Positions 41,075-51,033 are shown, counted from the stretch's first letter. The stretch: DNA of 59,992 nucleotides from Nostoc mirabile CHAB5784 (GCF_020829645.1 NZ_JAIVFS010000049.1:1-59992), one strand, 5' to 3'. Numbers and translations are program-made. Notes: generated by a model not told the origin, from the letters alone.

Positions 41075-41533
41075 CTAATCACGTTTTTCTAACCTTTTAA
41101 AAACGGTGAGAACCAAAAAAGTAAGCAAACCTCCGATTAATACTAACTGCCACAAACCACAGCCAGCAGCAATTCCCAAAGCAGCCGAAACCCAAATAGC
41201 TGCTGCTGATGTCAGTCCGTGAATTTCAAGTCGCTGTGATTCTTGAGAAGATTGGCGCACAATTTCTCCAGCACCGAGAAATCCTACACCGGCTGCAATC
41301 CCCTGAATCACGCGGCTAAGTGCATCACGACTGAACTGTGACCCATCTGTTTGCATAATTATCAGAGTAAACACGGCTGAACCTAAACTCACCAGCATGT
41401 GAGTTCTTAAACCGGCTGGTTTACGTCTAATTTGGCGTTCTAAGCCGATAATTGCTCCAATAAGCAATGCAAGGCACAGCCTGAAGCTGATATTTAGCCA
41501 ATCATTAGTTGCAAGATAGTAAGTGTTTGACAA
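41075..41533 (-). CDS. MgtC/SapB family membrane protein
   Basis: 152 residues with about four to five helices. The pattern RLCLALLIGAIIGLERQIRRKPAGLRTHMLVSLGSA and GIAAGVGFLGAGEIVR is that of the MgtC/SapB family, linked to Mg2+ homeostasis. The soluble C-terminal ACT-like domain found in some MgtC proteins is absent. Convergent with recF. Confidence 0.88.
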   Translation of the reverse strand: MSNTYYLATNDWLNISFRLCLALLIGAIIGLERQIRRKPAGLRTHMLVSLGSAVFTLIIMQTDGSQFSRDALSRVIQGIAAGVGFLGAGEIVRQSSQESQRLEIHGLTSAAAIWVSAALGIAAGCGLWQLVLIGGLLTFLVLTVFKRLEKRD

Positions 41534-42677
41534 TGCTTAATCTGGTGTAGAGAATTTTATATATTAGTACAGCACGGCATAAATCTAGGTACTATATATA
41601 TAAATTAACAAGACTTCGAGGAAAATCCCATTGTTAAAGGTTGGCACACTTTCGCCACATCTACTAAGCTAATCGTCATTCATTTTTCCAGGTTGATTCG
41701 CTTGTAGTAGGGACTACAGCCCTGCTTTTATGCAACTTAAATGCTCATTAGCTTAGTACCACAAGGTGGAAGTCAAAAGTTAACACTGAGCGAAGTCTAA
41801 GTGTCAAAAGTCACACACACTTTAACTAGTTCCGTGGGTTTAAGTCCCCCGGTTCAATAAAAAAGCAAGTTTTGTGTTGGGGTTAAATCCCCATTACAAA
41901 ACAAAATTTACGAAAGCGTTGCGTTAGCGAGTCCGCGTTCGCGCAGCGTCTCGTAGAGAGCGTCATTACGAATTACGAATTACGAATTATTTAATTTTGG
42001 GCTTTCTGGCTGTAATGAAATGGTAGGTTTATTTCCGCCGACCTGTACTAGGTTAATTATTAATATTTTTACAAAAATCGTGCAGAAATATTTTAATCTT
42101 TTATTGATGGAGTTTAATTCAACGAGTGCAATTTAATTGCCTATATCATATTTAGATTCTATCAATTCGGAAATACTTTTTTAGGTAAAACTTAATATTT
42201 TGCCTTGTTAGGATTATTTCGCAATAAGATATTATTTTGGTCAAAAATAAATTAATGTTTGCATTGTTAAATTATGGCAATGATCATAATTTGGGCAAAC
42301 TAGATAAATTTTAAGTTTATTAAATAGGTTTTTAACTATTTAAAATGACTAAACTATAAAATTCTATCTCAAATTGCTAGATTTAACCCATACACTCAAT
42401 AATTAAATATAATACCGCCATCTACAACTCGCTCAAACAACTAAACCCCCGATTTCAGGGAAGAGAGGCTAAATGAAGGAAAATATTTGATTTACAAAGG
42501 AGTTGAATTACAGCAATACATCGTGTAACTGGCAATTAACCACTAATAAGGTCGGCAAATTAAACGTAAATGCTGGAAACTCCTCTTTTAGTAGGGAGTC
42601 AGTGAATTTACGGCTGATAACGTACTAGGAGGAAATGGCTGTGGCTATGAATAGATTACTGACAACTAACAAATTGA
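41534..42677. other. 1.1-kb AT-rich intergenic region with repeats
   Basis: It holds the second GGGTTTAAGTCCCC element (about 41839-41896), a GC-rich palindromic element at 41915-41960 (GTTAGCGAGTCCGCGTTCGC) and ATTACGA heptamers at about 41965-41990. From 42060 to 42600 it is AT-rich and non-coding on both strands. AGGAGG at 42630-42635 stands before a 24-codon leader frame that ends inside the next gene. The promoter of the next gene is expected here. Confidence 0.55.
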
Positions 42678-45026
42678 GTGGACAAACTCTACTGGCTAGA
42701 TCAAATTAAACTACAAGACCGCGCCAAAGTAGGTGACAAAGCGTTTTACTTGAGCAGAATCATGCAGCGTGGCTATCCGGTGGTGCCTGGTTTTGTCGTT
42801 TCGGCAGAAATTTTGCGAGAATTTCTCGAAAATCTCAATAGTTCAGAGTCATTAGTGGCTGACTTACCCCATTCTTCGTTACATCTAGATGTAGCTAATT
42901 GGCGCCAACTTCAGCAGGTAGCTGGTCGCTTGCGCCAAGAAATTCTCACTGCGACTGTGCCAGAGGATTGGGTGAGTACAATTTTCCAAGCAGCTAGAGA
43001 ATGGCAAACTGGCTGTTTGATTCTTCGACCTACCTTAGCAGTATCAAATGCTACTCCAAGTATGAAGAATATATCTGGTTTGCTGGAGTCGGTGTTTTGC
43101 CAGTGCGAACCAGAAGCGATCGCTTTTGCCCTAAAGCTTACCTGGAGCCAGATATTTCGTGCCAGAAGTCTACTATATTGGCAGCACTCAGGAATTAACC
43201 TGCAACAAATCAGTTTAGCCGTTTTGGTTCAACCTGTTGAGAATGCGATCGCCAGTGGCTTGCTGAAAGCCAACTCCTCTGGATGGGAAATTGAAGCTAC
43301 TTGGGGATTAGGAATTGCGATAGCTCTTGGCGAAGTCCAGCCAGATGTTTACTACATTCAACAGGCAACCGGGATTGTGCTTGAGCAACAGTTGGGCAAT
43401 AAAATGCTCGCTTATGGTGTGGATGATGCAGCACCTGGAGCTTTTTCGCAACCCGTGCCCAAGTCAGCCCTAACACCAGATCACACTTGTCTAAGTACCT
43501 ACCTCATTCAGGAAGCCCAACAAAAAGAGTACGCTTTACAAGAAGAATACTTACAACAAATAATTGCTCTGGGAACTCAACTGGTGAGTGAACTGGGTAA
43601 AAGCTTTACCATTAAATGGACTATCGCCGGGCAAAGTACATCTGGCAAGCTCTACATAACACAAGTTAGTTCTCCCCAATCTGTGATTAACCACAGACAC
43701 TTCATCAGGGGAATAGGGGCGGCAGGAGGACGTGTTGTGGCGACTGCCCTAGTAATTATTAATCCGCAACACAAACCCGAACAATTACCCAAGGGAGCGA
43801 TTTTAGTAATAACAGCGATCGCACCTGATTGGTTACCATTACTGCACCAAGTTGGTGGTATTATTACTGAACAAGGCGGATTAACCAGCCACGCTGCCAT
43901 TCTTGCCAGAGAATTAGGTATCGCAGCAGTAGTTAACGCCACATCTGCTACAACCTTAATCCAAACTGGCGAACGACTGCTACTCGATGGCGACAGAGGA
44001 GAAGTTTATCGGATCACAGGAGAAGGGGAAAGTGGGAGAGCGGGAGAGATGGAGAAGAGGAAAGTGGCAGAAAATCCTCTCCATCCCCCTATTTCCCCAT
44101 CCCATCCTGTTACTTCTCATCTACCTATGATTGCTACCCAACTGCTGGTTAACTTGAGTCAGTCCAGTTTAATAGAACAAGTACAAAGCTTCCCTGTGGA
44201 TGGAGTGGGATTGTTGCGCTCAGAATTGATGGTACTAAATATATTGTCCGGGCAACATCCTAATAGTTGGATTTTAAGAGGGCAGCAAGCAGAATTGTTA
44301 GAGCTATGGTCTGAGCAGATTATCCAGTTTGCCCGTGCTTTTGCACCAAGACCAGTTTTTTATCGTTCTTTAGATTGGCCGCAGGATTTACCATCATTGA
44401 GTGATAATTTACAATCTTCAACACAATCGATGTTGGGTAAACGTGGGACTTTTAGCTATTTACGAAATCCCGCAGTCTTTGAGTTGGAACTGCAAGCTTT
44501 AGCGAGTGTCCAGCAAGCTGGTTACAGCAATGTAAATCTACTGTTGCCTTTTGTGCGGACTGTGGAAGAATTTGTCTTTTGCCGTCGTAAAGTTGAGCAA
44601 GCCCTTTTAACTGAGGTGTCACAGTTTCAATTGTGGATGATGGCAGAAGTGCCAAGCGTCCTATTTTTACTGCCAGAATATGTCAAAGCAGGTGCAGCCG
44701 GAATTTCTATTGGTACAAATGATCTGACCCAATTATTGCTCGGAGTGGATCGAGAGCAAGGACAGCTAGCAAAAGTATTTAATGAACGTCATCCGGCAGT
44801 TATGAGTGCGATCGCTCAACTGATCCAAATGGCTAAAAGTGCCGGTATATCTTGTTCAATCTGCGGTCAAGCACCAGCCCTCTATCCAGAAATCATCGAT
44901 AAGTTAGTGGAATGGGGTATAACTTCCATTTCCGTTGAGCCGGAAGCAGTGGAGCGAACCTATCAGGCGATCGCTCGTGCTGAACAACGCTTAATTTTAG
45001 CAGCTGCACGACGAAAACTGCATTAG
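42678..45026 (+). CDS. PEP-synthase-like protein (PPDK/PpsA family), ATP-grasp part degenerate
   Basis: 782 residues, GTG start (MDKLYWLDQIKLQD). The order is that of PEP synthase: an N-terminal nucleotide-binding domain, a swivel domain with the phosphohistidine in GGLTSHAAILAREL, and a TIM barrel with FYRSLDWPQ, LPFVRTVEEF, IGTNDLTQLLLGVDRE and CSICGQAP. In the N-terminal domain the usual RSSATAEDL...FAGQQE segment is replaced by RPTLAVSNATPSMKNISG, so ATP chemistry may be impaired. A linker at about residues 450-484 (GEGESGRAGEMEKRK, then HPPISPSHPVTSH) is low complexity and probably repeat-derived. It may transfer phosphate from PEP in a regulatory role (inference). Confidence 0.8.
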   Translation: MDKLYWLDQIKLQDRAKVGDKAFYLSRIMQRGYPVVPGFVVSAEILREFLENLNSSESLVADLPHSSLHLDVANWRQLQQVAGRLRQEILTATVPEDWVSTIFQAAREWQTGCLILRPTLAVSNATPSMKNISGLLESVFCQCEPEAIAFALKLTWSQIFRARSLLYWQHSGINLQQISLAVLVQPVENAIASGLLKANSSGWEIEATWGLGIAIALGEVQPDVYYIQQATGIVLEQQLGNKMLAYGVDDAAPGAFSQPVPKSALTPDHTCLSTYLIQEAQQKEYALQEEYLQQIIALGTQLVSELGKSFTIKWTIAGQSTSGKLYITQVSSPQSVINHRHFIRGIGAAGGRVVATALVIINPQHKPEQLPKGAILVITAIAPDWLPLLHQVGGIITEQGGLTSHAAILARELGIAAVVNATSATTLIQTGERLLLDGDRGEVYRITGEGESGRAGEMEKRKVAENPLHPPISPSHPVTSHLPMIATQLLVNLSQSSLIEQVQSFPVDGVGLLRSELMVLNILSGQHPNSWILRGQQAELLELWSEQIIQFARAFAPRPVFYRSLDWPQDLPSLSDNLQSSTQSMLGKRGTFSYLRNPAVFELELQALASVQQAGYSNVNLLLPFVRTVEEFVFCRRKVEQALLTEVSQFQLWMMAEVPSVLFLLPEYVKAGAAGISIGTNDLTQLLLGVDREQGQLAKVFNERHPAVMSAIAQLIQMAKSAGISCSICGQAPALYPEIIDKLVEWGITSISVEPEAVERTYQAIARAEQRLILAAARRKLH

Positions 45027-45046
45027 TTAGCTTGAAGCGGAAGAAG

Positions 45047-45161
45047 CCCCACACTGTACTCGAAGAGTCAGTGTTGGGATGAATTCCGGGCAATGAGGAA
45101 TTGACCAACGAGAAAAAGTGAACGCAGTTCACTGAGTAATGTTGGTCGATGACGAATTGCC
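45047..45161. repeat. Hairpin cluster resembling a TnpB element end
   Basis: CCCACACTG and CAGTGTTGGG near 45047-45080 repeat the right-end hairpin of the TnpB element (46557-46589). The 3' part has GTGAACGCAGTTCAC and CCAAC...GTTGG arms. It may be the end of an earlier element in the same orientation. The remaining 45162-45358 shows no gene; AAGGAGGTGATGACAAATG precedes the tnpB start. Confidence 0.5.
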
Positions 45162-45358
45162 TATCTCTGGAGTTGGCAACGAGTCAATGAAGTCTTCAAG
45201 TATTTGAGTCATAGTTTTGTCTTTCCAGGCTGAGTACAGTCGCAACTTATTTAACCTACGCTCAGATATTCTTAAGTTCAATGTTTTATTTTTCATTAAT
45301 GCCAGTACGATAACGTTACATTAATGTTATTATAGATTCAGCAAGGAGGTGATGACAA

Positions 45359-46568
45359 ATGAGGACAGCATACCAGTACAAGCTACGACCGACAAAACAA
45401 CAAGCCAGAGAAATAGATAGATGGCTATCTATGCTCTGCGCTCAATATAATTATTTATTAGCTGATAGGTTTGATTGGAATGAGCGCAATCGCTGTTCTA
45501 TTGACGCTTGTCAAGAGTGTTTGCCATCTCCCAGAGTTGAAAGATAATCCTGATTATTACAGCCAAAAGAAAACACTACCTAACCTCAAAAAAACTCATC
45601 CCCATTATGGTGAAATTTACTCACAAGTTTTACAGGATATCGTCAAGAGAGTTAAAGTAACTTTTGACCGTTTTTTAAAGGGTGATAGTAACGGGAAACG
45701 TAGCGGTAGACCTAGATTTAAGGCTCGTGACCGTTACCGGACTTTTACTTATCCTCAAATAAAAGAGGGGTGCTTGCAAGGTAATTTAATTAATCTTCCG
45801 ATGTTTGGAAAGGTTAAAGTTATTTTGCATCGTTCAATACCCACGGGCTTCAAAGTAAAGACAGCCTCCGTTACCAAAAAAACCGATGGTTACTATATAA
45901 CTTTAAGCCTGGAAGATGCAACAGTTCCAACAATTAAGCCCGATTTCAATCCAGAGTCTATAACTGGGATTGATGTTGGTTTAAAGGAATTTTTAACAAC
46001 TTCTGAAAATGAAATAGTTGCTATTCCTCAACATTATCGGAAGTCTCAAAAACGCTTACGAGTCATTCAAAAACGTGTTTCACGCAGAAAGAAAGGTAGT
46101 AAGCGTAGACAAAAAGCAGTTAAACAACTAGGTAGGCAACACAAAAAAGTTGCCGATAAACGTAAAGACTTTCATTTCAAGACGGCTAACAACTTGTTGA
46201 AAAAGTACGACGTTGTAGCAGTAGAAGATTTAAACGTAAAAGGACTCGCACGAACACGATTGGCTAAGTCTGTACTTGATGCTGGATGGTCAAGCTTTCT
46301 GTCGATACTGACAAACAAAGCCGAGAACGCTGGTCTGTTGGTTATCCAAGTTATTGCGTCTGGCACTAGTCAAGATTGCTCTAATTGTGGTGCGAAAGTT
46401 CCTAAAAAACTACACGAACGCTGGCATTCTTGTCAGTGTGGGTGCAGTCTAGACCGTGATCACAATGCGGCGATAATTATAAAAAATAGGGCGGTAGGGC
46501 ATTCCGTTCTTAAAGCTCGTCGAGTATCCGAAGCAATAGCTGGATTTGGCGAGAAGCCCACACTGTAA
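45359..46568 (+). pseudogene. tnpB: Frameshifted RNA-guided endonuclease TnpB (IS200/IS605 type)
   Basis: The N-terminal frame (45359-45547) reads MRTAYQYKLRPTKQQAREID to NRCSIDAC; the rest is in another frame (about 45525-46568: CHLPELKDNPDYY onward). One indel near 45510-45525 joins them. RuvC-type residues are present: D in GIDVGLKEF, E in VAVEDLNVKGL, D in CSLDRDHNAA. The zinc finger CSNC...CQCGC is complete. A perfect Shine-Dalgarno AAGGAGGTGAT precedes the ATG. TnpA is absent, so it was already non-autonomous. A translational frameshift cannot be excluded but has no obvious slippery site. Confidence 0.85.
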
Positions 46569-46599
46569 CGGTACTCCGTTCAGTGTGGGAGTATGTCAC
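46557..46599 (+). ncRNA. Right-end hairpin, probable 3' part of the omega RNA
   Basis: CCCACACTG (46557-46565) pairs with CAGTGTGGG (46581-46589), with AACGG/CCGTT continuing the stem across one bulged T. It overlaps the tnpB 3' end, as omega RNA scaffolds of IS605-type elements do. GTATGTCAC follows; the guide should begin right after it at about 46600. Confidence 0.5.
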
Positions 46600-46715
46600 G
46601 AGTGATTCAATGATTCTAGGCGTAACAGCCATGTGTTGAAGTGGGAGCATCATTTTGATTTTGCAAATAAAAAATTTGGAAAACCTTACAAATTTATACA
46701 ACACCATCAAAATGT

Positions 46716-47885
46716 TCAATATCGGTAAATCGCCGCAACGGCTGTGCTATATGGAATCTGTTCAAAGGGAACAGCGTAAACCGTGCCACCGTTTAATAAA
46801 GTATGAGCAGCAACAAAATCCAATAAATCCTCATCACCAGTTTCTTTTTCTGGGTGCAAATAAACCGTTTCTGAGGTTGGATCGAATAAACCCCACTGTT
46901 GCTGACCAACTGCAACTAGTAATGAATCCACTCGTTGGTAATAAGCTGCTGAGACAATTTCTTGGAGGTTGTTAGATGCTTTACCAGTATCACCACCAAA
47001 CAATTCGTGAAATTGCTCCAAAACTGCTTGCTGTGACTTTTGGAAATCAGCCTCAACAATCGGCCAAGCTTGGTTATGTAACTCTTGGGCGCTGAGAATT
47101 TCTGGATTACCAGTGATAGCTTCATCCATTAAATGCTGGTAAGTATTTGCTTGTCTATATAAAGGCAAGAGATATTCTACCCCAGCCAGCACCAAAGGCG
47201 CTTTTTGCAAATTCAGTTTCTCGTGTAATCCGCGATCGACAATTTGAAAGAATTGTATAATGTCTTCTTGGTGTTTATCCCTGTCAGGGCTTCCCTGTCC
47301 GTGAAACGTACCTGGCTGTGAAAAAGAATTGGCGGTTCCTCCTTTTGATGTTCCGATGCGAAACTGACCTTCTTTAGCAGTATCGTCTCTTTGCAGAGCT
47401 TCATCTAGACTTTTAGGGAGATTTTCTACTTCTACCTCTTTGACGCTGTAGCGTGTTCCTTCAAAGAACCTGACATCTTGTTGGCTCAAAGCCAGTATAT
47501 AAAAACGACCATTGCCATTTAAAATTGGTAGCAGTGGCTTGATGTGAAATCGGTCTGTAACTACGACCAACTCTTGAAAATCAATTGGCAGGGTATAATA
47601 GCGAAAAATATTTCCAGAAATAAAAATCGCCAGCCCTTGTCCTATTTGCTCCCAAAACTCTTGGGTATCAATTTCCTGGGATTTTTCCAACAATGCGATC
47701 GCATCTTCCTGTTTCAAACCCGCATCAATTAAACGAGTCTCTGCTTCCCTGACCAAATTTTTAAAGCGAATTGGGTTTTGTCGCACTTCTGGCCCGGCTG
47801 GGTGCGTTGGCATATAAATGGAAACACAATTTCCTTTTGGCTGTTCTATTAATGTCTTTATTTCCTCTCTAGAGATTAATTGCAT
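46716..47885 (-). CDS. baeRF-type (archaeo-eukaryotic release factor-like) protein
   Basis: 389 residues with the arrangement of bacterial eRF1-like proteins: an N-terminal region (CVSIYMPTHPAGPEVRQNPIRFKNL), a central RNase H-like domain (QDIVRFFEG-type strand FYILALSQQDVRFFEG), and a C-terminal L7Ae-like part (PLVLAGVEYLLPLYRQAN, then AAHTLLNGGTVYAVPFEQIP). The GGQ motif is absent. A role in translation or ribosome rescue is only inferred from fold. The start ATG 47885 is well supported. Confidence 0.75.
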   Translation of the reverse strand: MQLISREEIKTLIEQPKGNCVSIYMPTHPAGPEVRQNPIRFKNLVREAETRLIDAGLKQEDAIALLEKSQEIDTQEFWEQIGQGLAIFISGNIFRYYTLPIDFQELVVVTDRFHIKPLLPILNGNGRFYILALSQQDVRFFEGTRYSVKEVEVENLPKSLDEALQRDDTAKEGQFRIGTSKGGTANSFSQPGTFHGQGSPDRDKHQEDIIQFFQIVDRGLHEKLNLQKAPLVLAGVEYLLPLYRQANTYQHLMDEAITGNPEILSAQELHNQAWPIVEADFQKSQQAVLEQFHELFGGDTGKASNNLQEIVSAAYYQRVDSLLVAVGQQQWGLFDPTSETVYLHPEKETGDEDLLDFVAAHTLLNGGTVYAVPFEQIPYSTAVAAIYRY

Positions 47886-48113
47886 ATTATATTCCTCCTA
47901 TCAACGTGACCAAATACATCAGAGCAGACCATCGATATTCAATGATCTGATAGGACGTTATTCTCAGATGGTGGCGGTTGAAGTCCAACCGTTTGCTTCT
48001 GAATTTATTTCACCTCAAGGAGGGTTTAGTTGCATCTTTCTTTTGATAGGCAATATTCATCAAGGGAATTACTAATTAAAACCCAACTTTAAAAGCCAAA
48101 ATCGCCACAAGCA

Positions 48114-48770
48114 TCAAATATTTGGCGTGTTAGAGTTTGCGCGTCCTGAGTTTACGCCTATTTTACTATCTCGTTGGCTAAGACCTAAAGTTACTCGTTT
48201 CATAATCCAGTACAAACCTGCAAGTACCACAAAGGTGATAGCAATAATTACTAGGGGTTGTTTCCCTAGAATTTCTTCTACCCCTTTGGTAAGCAAGGCA
48301 TCGGGTTGAGTAATCAAATCCCAACTGTTAAAACGCAAAAATCGTCCCCAATAGACACCAATAGCGCACAGAAAATGGGTAATTAACTCAACGCGCCAAA
48401 TCCATTGGCTCTTACCGATGCGATGTAAGTAGTAACCCCAATTAATTAACGATATTACATAAGCTTCAAATCCACCGATAATTACTAGCAAATACACAGG
48501 AATGAGTACTAAAGTAATCATCCACACCGATTGAATCGTGCGGATATCGTCTATCAGGTGAATTACATCAGTCAACAAATATGGTGCATTCGGTAAGAAA
48601 GCATAGAAAACTAAGAATCCTAGCCACCAAAGCCAAGAGCCACCACGCCTAAAGCGAAATAGCCACACACTCAAAGCTAAAGGTATAAAAGCCAGAAATA
48701 AATTCCAAGTCATCCAACTCATATTAATTCGTAAGACCTGCACAACTCTGGCTATCAATTCTTCTTTCAT
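48114..48770 (-). CDS. DUF1361 integral membrane protein
   Basis: 218 residues with six to seven helices. Typical DUF1361 segments are LAFIPLALSVWLFRF, FLPNAPYLLTDVIHL, INWGYYLHRIG and YWGRFLRFNSWDLI. Function unknown. The 227-bp region before the baeRF gene contains that gene's promoter but no other ORF. Confidence 0.85.
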   Translation of the reverse strand: MKEELIARVVQVLRINMSWMTWNLFLAFIPLALSVWLFRFRRGGSWLWWLGFLVFYAFLPNAPYLLTDVIHLIDDIRTIQSVWMITLVLIPVYLLVIIGGFEAYVISLINWGYYLHRIGKSQWIWRVELITHFLCAIGVYWGRFLRFNSWDLITQPDALLTKGVEEILGKQPLVIIAITFVVLAGLYWIMKRVTLGLSQRDSKIGVNSGRANSNTPNI

Positions 48771-49413
48771 AGGTGCTAACTCAGAAGACGTTTGATTGAT
48801 CTAGATTCACTCTGTAGTGTTAGTGTTAACCTTAGTGATTGACTGATAAAATTTTTGTACCCCCAAGGAAATTTATTTACTCCAAGACCAAACAAGGCTT
48901 TTGTGTCACTTAAAAGGAAATGCACACTTATATGTCTGAAATTTAGAGTTTTATGTCTTTCATACTGGGGGATAAATTTATCAATCAGCTGAAATCACTA
49001 GTATAGCCAGAAAATCATCAGGGTAAAATCTACCACACAAAGAAAGTCTGAGCGGCAAAAATGCTGCTGAATACCTTTTTGTAGACTTTTTTTATGGGAA
49101 TGTTGCTCCTGTCCTAGCTATTATATTGATTTCATTTTGCCCTGCTAGAGTTCCAGAAGCATCCTAAAGTTTTTGCCAAGAGGACTAGAATAATGGTGCA
49201 ATCCCTTGAAAACTAACGATGTTAATTGAAGAAGGCAGGAGGCAGGATAGCGCAGCGGTAGCGAGTCCGCGAGCGTCGGCAGGAGGCTGAGGAAAGTGAT
49301 GGAGAATTAGACCCAGCCAGATGTGTATGTTGTAGGTGTTGAGGAAGCGCCACCATCAACTATCGTTGCGAAAGTGGGGAAGATGAGGAGAATAACCGAT
49401 GCGCCAAATTAGA
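48771..49413. other. 643-bp intergenic region
   Basis: Mostly AT-rich. A GC-rich repeat lies at about 49229-49290 (GGCAGGAGGCAGGATAGCGC, GCGAGTCCGCGAGCGTCGGC), the class found also in the DALR gene and at 41930. No ORF, tRNA or clear terminator recognised. Confidence 0.45.
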
Positions 49414-49890
49414 TTATTCTGGCTGGCTACAGTATTTATTCATCTGATTGACTAACGTATCCGACTGCTTGCCAAGTGTTGTAGCTGTTGTCAGTGCTGA
49501 ATCAATCTCATCTCTCGCCTTTTGGATTTTTTCTCTACCAGATGCTGAGGCATCTGCTGTTTTGGTCGCACCAAGCGCCTTACCTGCAATGGCTACCGCT
49601 TGACTAAGATTTTGAAAAATCTTGACAAAACCGCTTTGAAATTCTTTCAGCTTAGGATCTTTTAAATTCAGTTCCTTAATCGATTTAGTCACAAATTCTA
49701 AATCTTTAGATAACTGTACGCTGGTGATCACTTGCGTTGCTTTATTTTTATCAATCAGAGAAGTTCCGGCATTCACAACTCGAATCAGTCGCTGGCACTG
49801 GGAGACTTTATTTTCGCTGCAACTAGTAATGAATAAAGCAATGCTTAGGCTAACACAAGCAAGAACAGTATATTTATGTGAAACAGCCAT
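49414..49890 (-). CDS. Lipoprotein of unknown function
   Basis: 158 residues from ATG 49890 (MAVSHKYTVLACVSLSIALF). A lipobox ITSC places the lipidated cysteine at about residue 23. The mature part is helical with an alternating charged pattern (QLSKDLEFVTKSIKELNLKD, KIQKARDEIDSALTTATTLG). The longer frame from 50001 comes from the intergenic DNA. The tandem repeat array lies about 100 bp upstream. No family recognised. Confidence 0.65.
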   Translation of the reverse strand: MAVSHKYTVLACVSLSIALFITSCSENKVSQCQRLIRVVNAGTSLIDKNKATQVITSVQLSKDLEFVTKSIKELNLKDPKLKEFQSGFVKIFQNLSQAVAIAGKALGATKTADASASGREKIQKARDEIDSALTTATTLGKQSDTLVNQMNKYCSQPE

Positions 49891-49995
49891 TAACACCCCA
49901 ACAAAAAAACCGAGAATATAGTATCCAATATTACGAATAAATAAGGTAACTAAGGTAGGGGGCATTGGGCGGGCAGGAGTTAGAAAAGTCGGTTC

Positions 49996-50195
49996 ATCCA
50001 CCTTTGATACTCGTTAATGAGCCTTTGAACTGGATGAATCCACCTTTGATACTCGTTAATGAGTCTTTGAACTGGATGAATCCACCTTTGATACTCGTTA
50101 ATGAGTCTTTGAACTGGATGAATCCACCTTTGATACTCGTTAATGAGTCTTTGAACTGGATGAATCCACCTTTGATACTCGTTAATGAGTCTTTT
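49996..50195. repeat. 42-bp tandem repeat, about 4.7 copies
   Basis: The unit runs from ATCCACCTTTGATACTCGTT to TGAACTGGATGA and repeats with a 42-bp period from 49996 with almost no variation (first copy GCC, later GTC near its middle). The period is a multiple of three, so both strands stay open: PPLILVNESLNWMN on plus and SLTSIKGGFIQFKD on minus. Neither ORF has a credible start context. It lies between cbiO and the lipoprotein gene. Confidence 0.9.
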
Positions 50196-50239
50196 TGAAC
50201 TCCATCCCTCTGCTCACTGCTCCCCATTCTCATCTGGAA

Positions 50240-51004
50240 TTACCAACCGATCGGCAAACCCAACTGGTCTAAAGTAGCACCATCTTGCAAAAGTGGCTGA
50301 ATATTGCTATCTATTTGAATGCGACCATTAGATAGTACTAAAGCGCGTTGAGTAACTCTGCCTAACCAATGTAGGTCATGAGAAGCAATTAACATCACCT
50401 GCACGGGTAACTTTAACAACACTTGCGCTAAATGTCGCCGCCATGCTGGATCAAGACCGTTAGTCGGCTCATCCAAAATTAAAATTGTCGGGTCTAGGGC
50501 TAAAATTGAGGCTAGGGCGGCCAGGCGTCTTTGTCCACCAGAGAGTTCGTGGGCGGAACGATTGGCGTAGGCTTCGAGTCCAAAATCACCTAATAACTGC
50601 CGGGCGCGATCGCAAGCTTTAGCTGGTGACATTCCATAGTTGCGTGGCCCAAAGGTGATATCTTCCAAGATGGTGGGCATAAATAGTTGGTCGTTGGCGT
50701 CTTGGAAGCTAAAGCCGATTTGACGGCGTACTTGGGCTAGAGTTTTTGGTTCTACCGGGATGCCATTAATCGTAATTTTCCCAGTTTGCGGTTGTTTTAA
50801 GCCGATTAGGTTCTCCAGCAAGGTGCTTTTTCCAGAACCAGTTGCTCCCATCAATGCCACGCGATCGCCCGGATTTAACGTAAAAGAAATTTCTTGCAAT
50901 ACTGGCTCTTGGCGGGAATAGGCATACACCAGGTTCTCAACCTCAACTACGGCTGCGTGGGGGTTATGGGTTGGTGATTGGGGATTAGAAGTTAAAGATT
51001 TCAA
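50240..51004 (-). CDS. cbiO: ECF transporter ATP-binding protein CbiO
   Basis: 254 residues. Walker A GATGSGKST, Q-loop FSFQDANDQLF, signature ELSGGQRRLAALASILA, Walker B ILILDEPTNGLD, and the switch His in IASHDLHWL are all present. It is the ATPase of the cobalt/nickel ECF importer with CbiQ and CbiM. The first 16 residues before AAVVEVENL are an unconserved leader, so a later start is possible. The three genes run leftward in the order M, Q, O. Confidence 0.92.
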   Translation of the reverse strand: MKSLTSNPQSPTHNPHAAVVEVENLVYAYSRQEPVLQEISFTLNPGDRVALMGATGSGKSTLLENLIGLKQPQTGKITINGIPVEPKTLAQVRRQIGFSFQDANDQLFMPTILEDITFGPRNYGMSPAKACDRARQLLGDFGLEAYANRSAHELSGGQRRLAALASILALDPTILILDEPTNGLDPAWRRHLAQVLLKLPVQVMLIASHDLHWLGRVTQRALVLSNGRIQIDSNIQPLLQDGATLDQLGLPIGW

Positions 51005-51033
51005 GATTCACAAACTCAATATTCACAACTGCA

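Noticed and set aside
41825..41870. tRNA-like GGTTTAAGTCCCCC with GGTTCAA
   Set aside because: No acceptor stem or anticodon arm can be folded, and the same element is repeated at 39188.
49965..50233. ORFs on both strands of the 42-bp repeat
   Set aside because: Open only because the period is a multiple of three; no start context and no variation of the coding kind.
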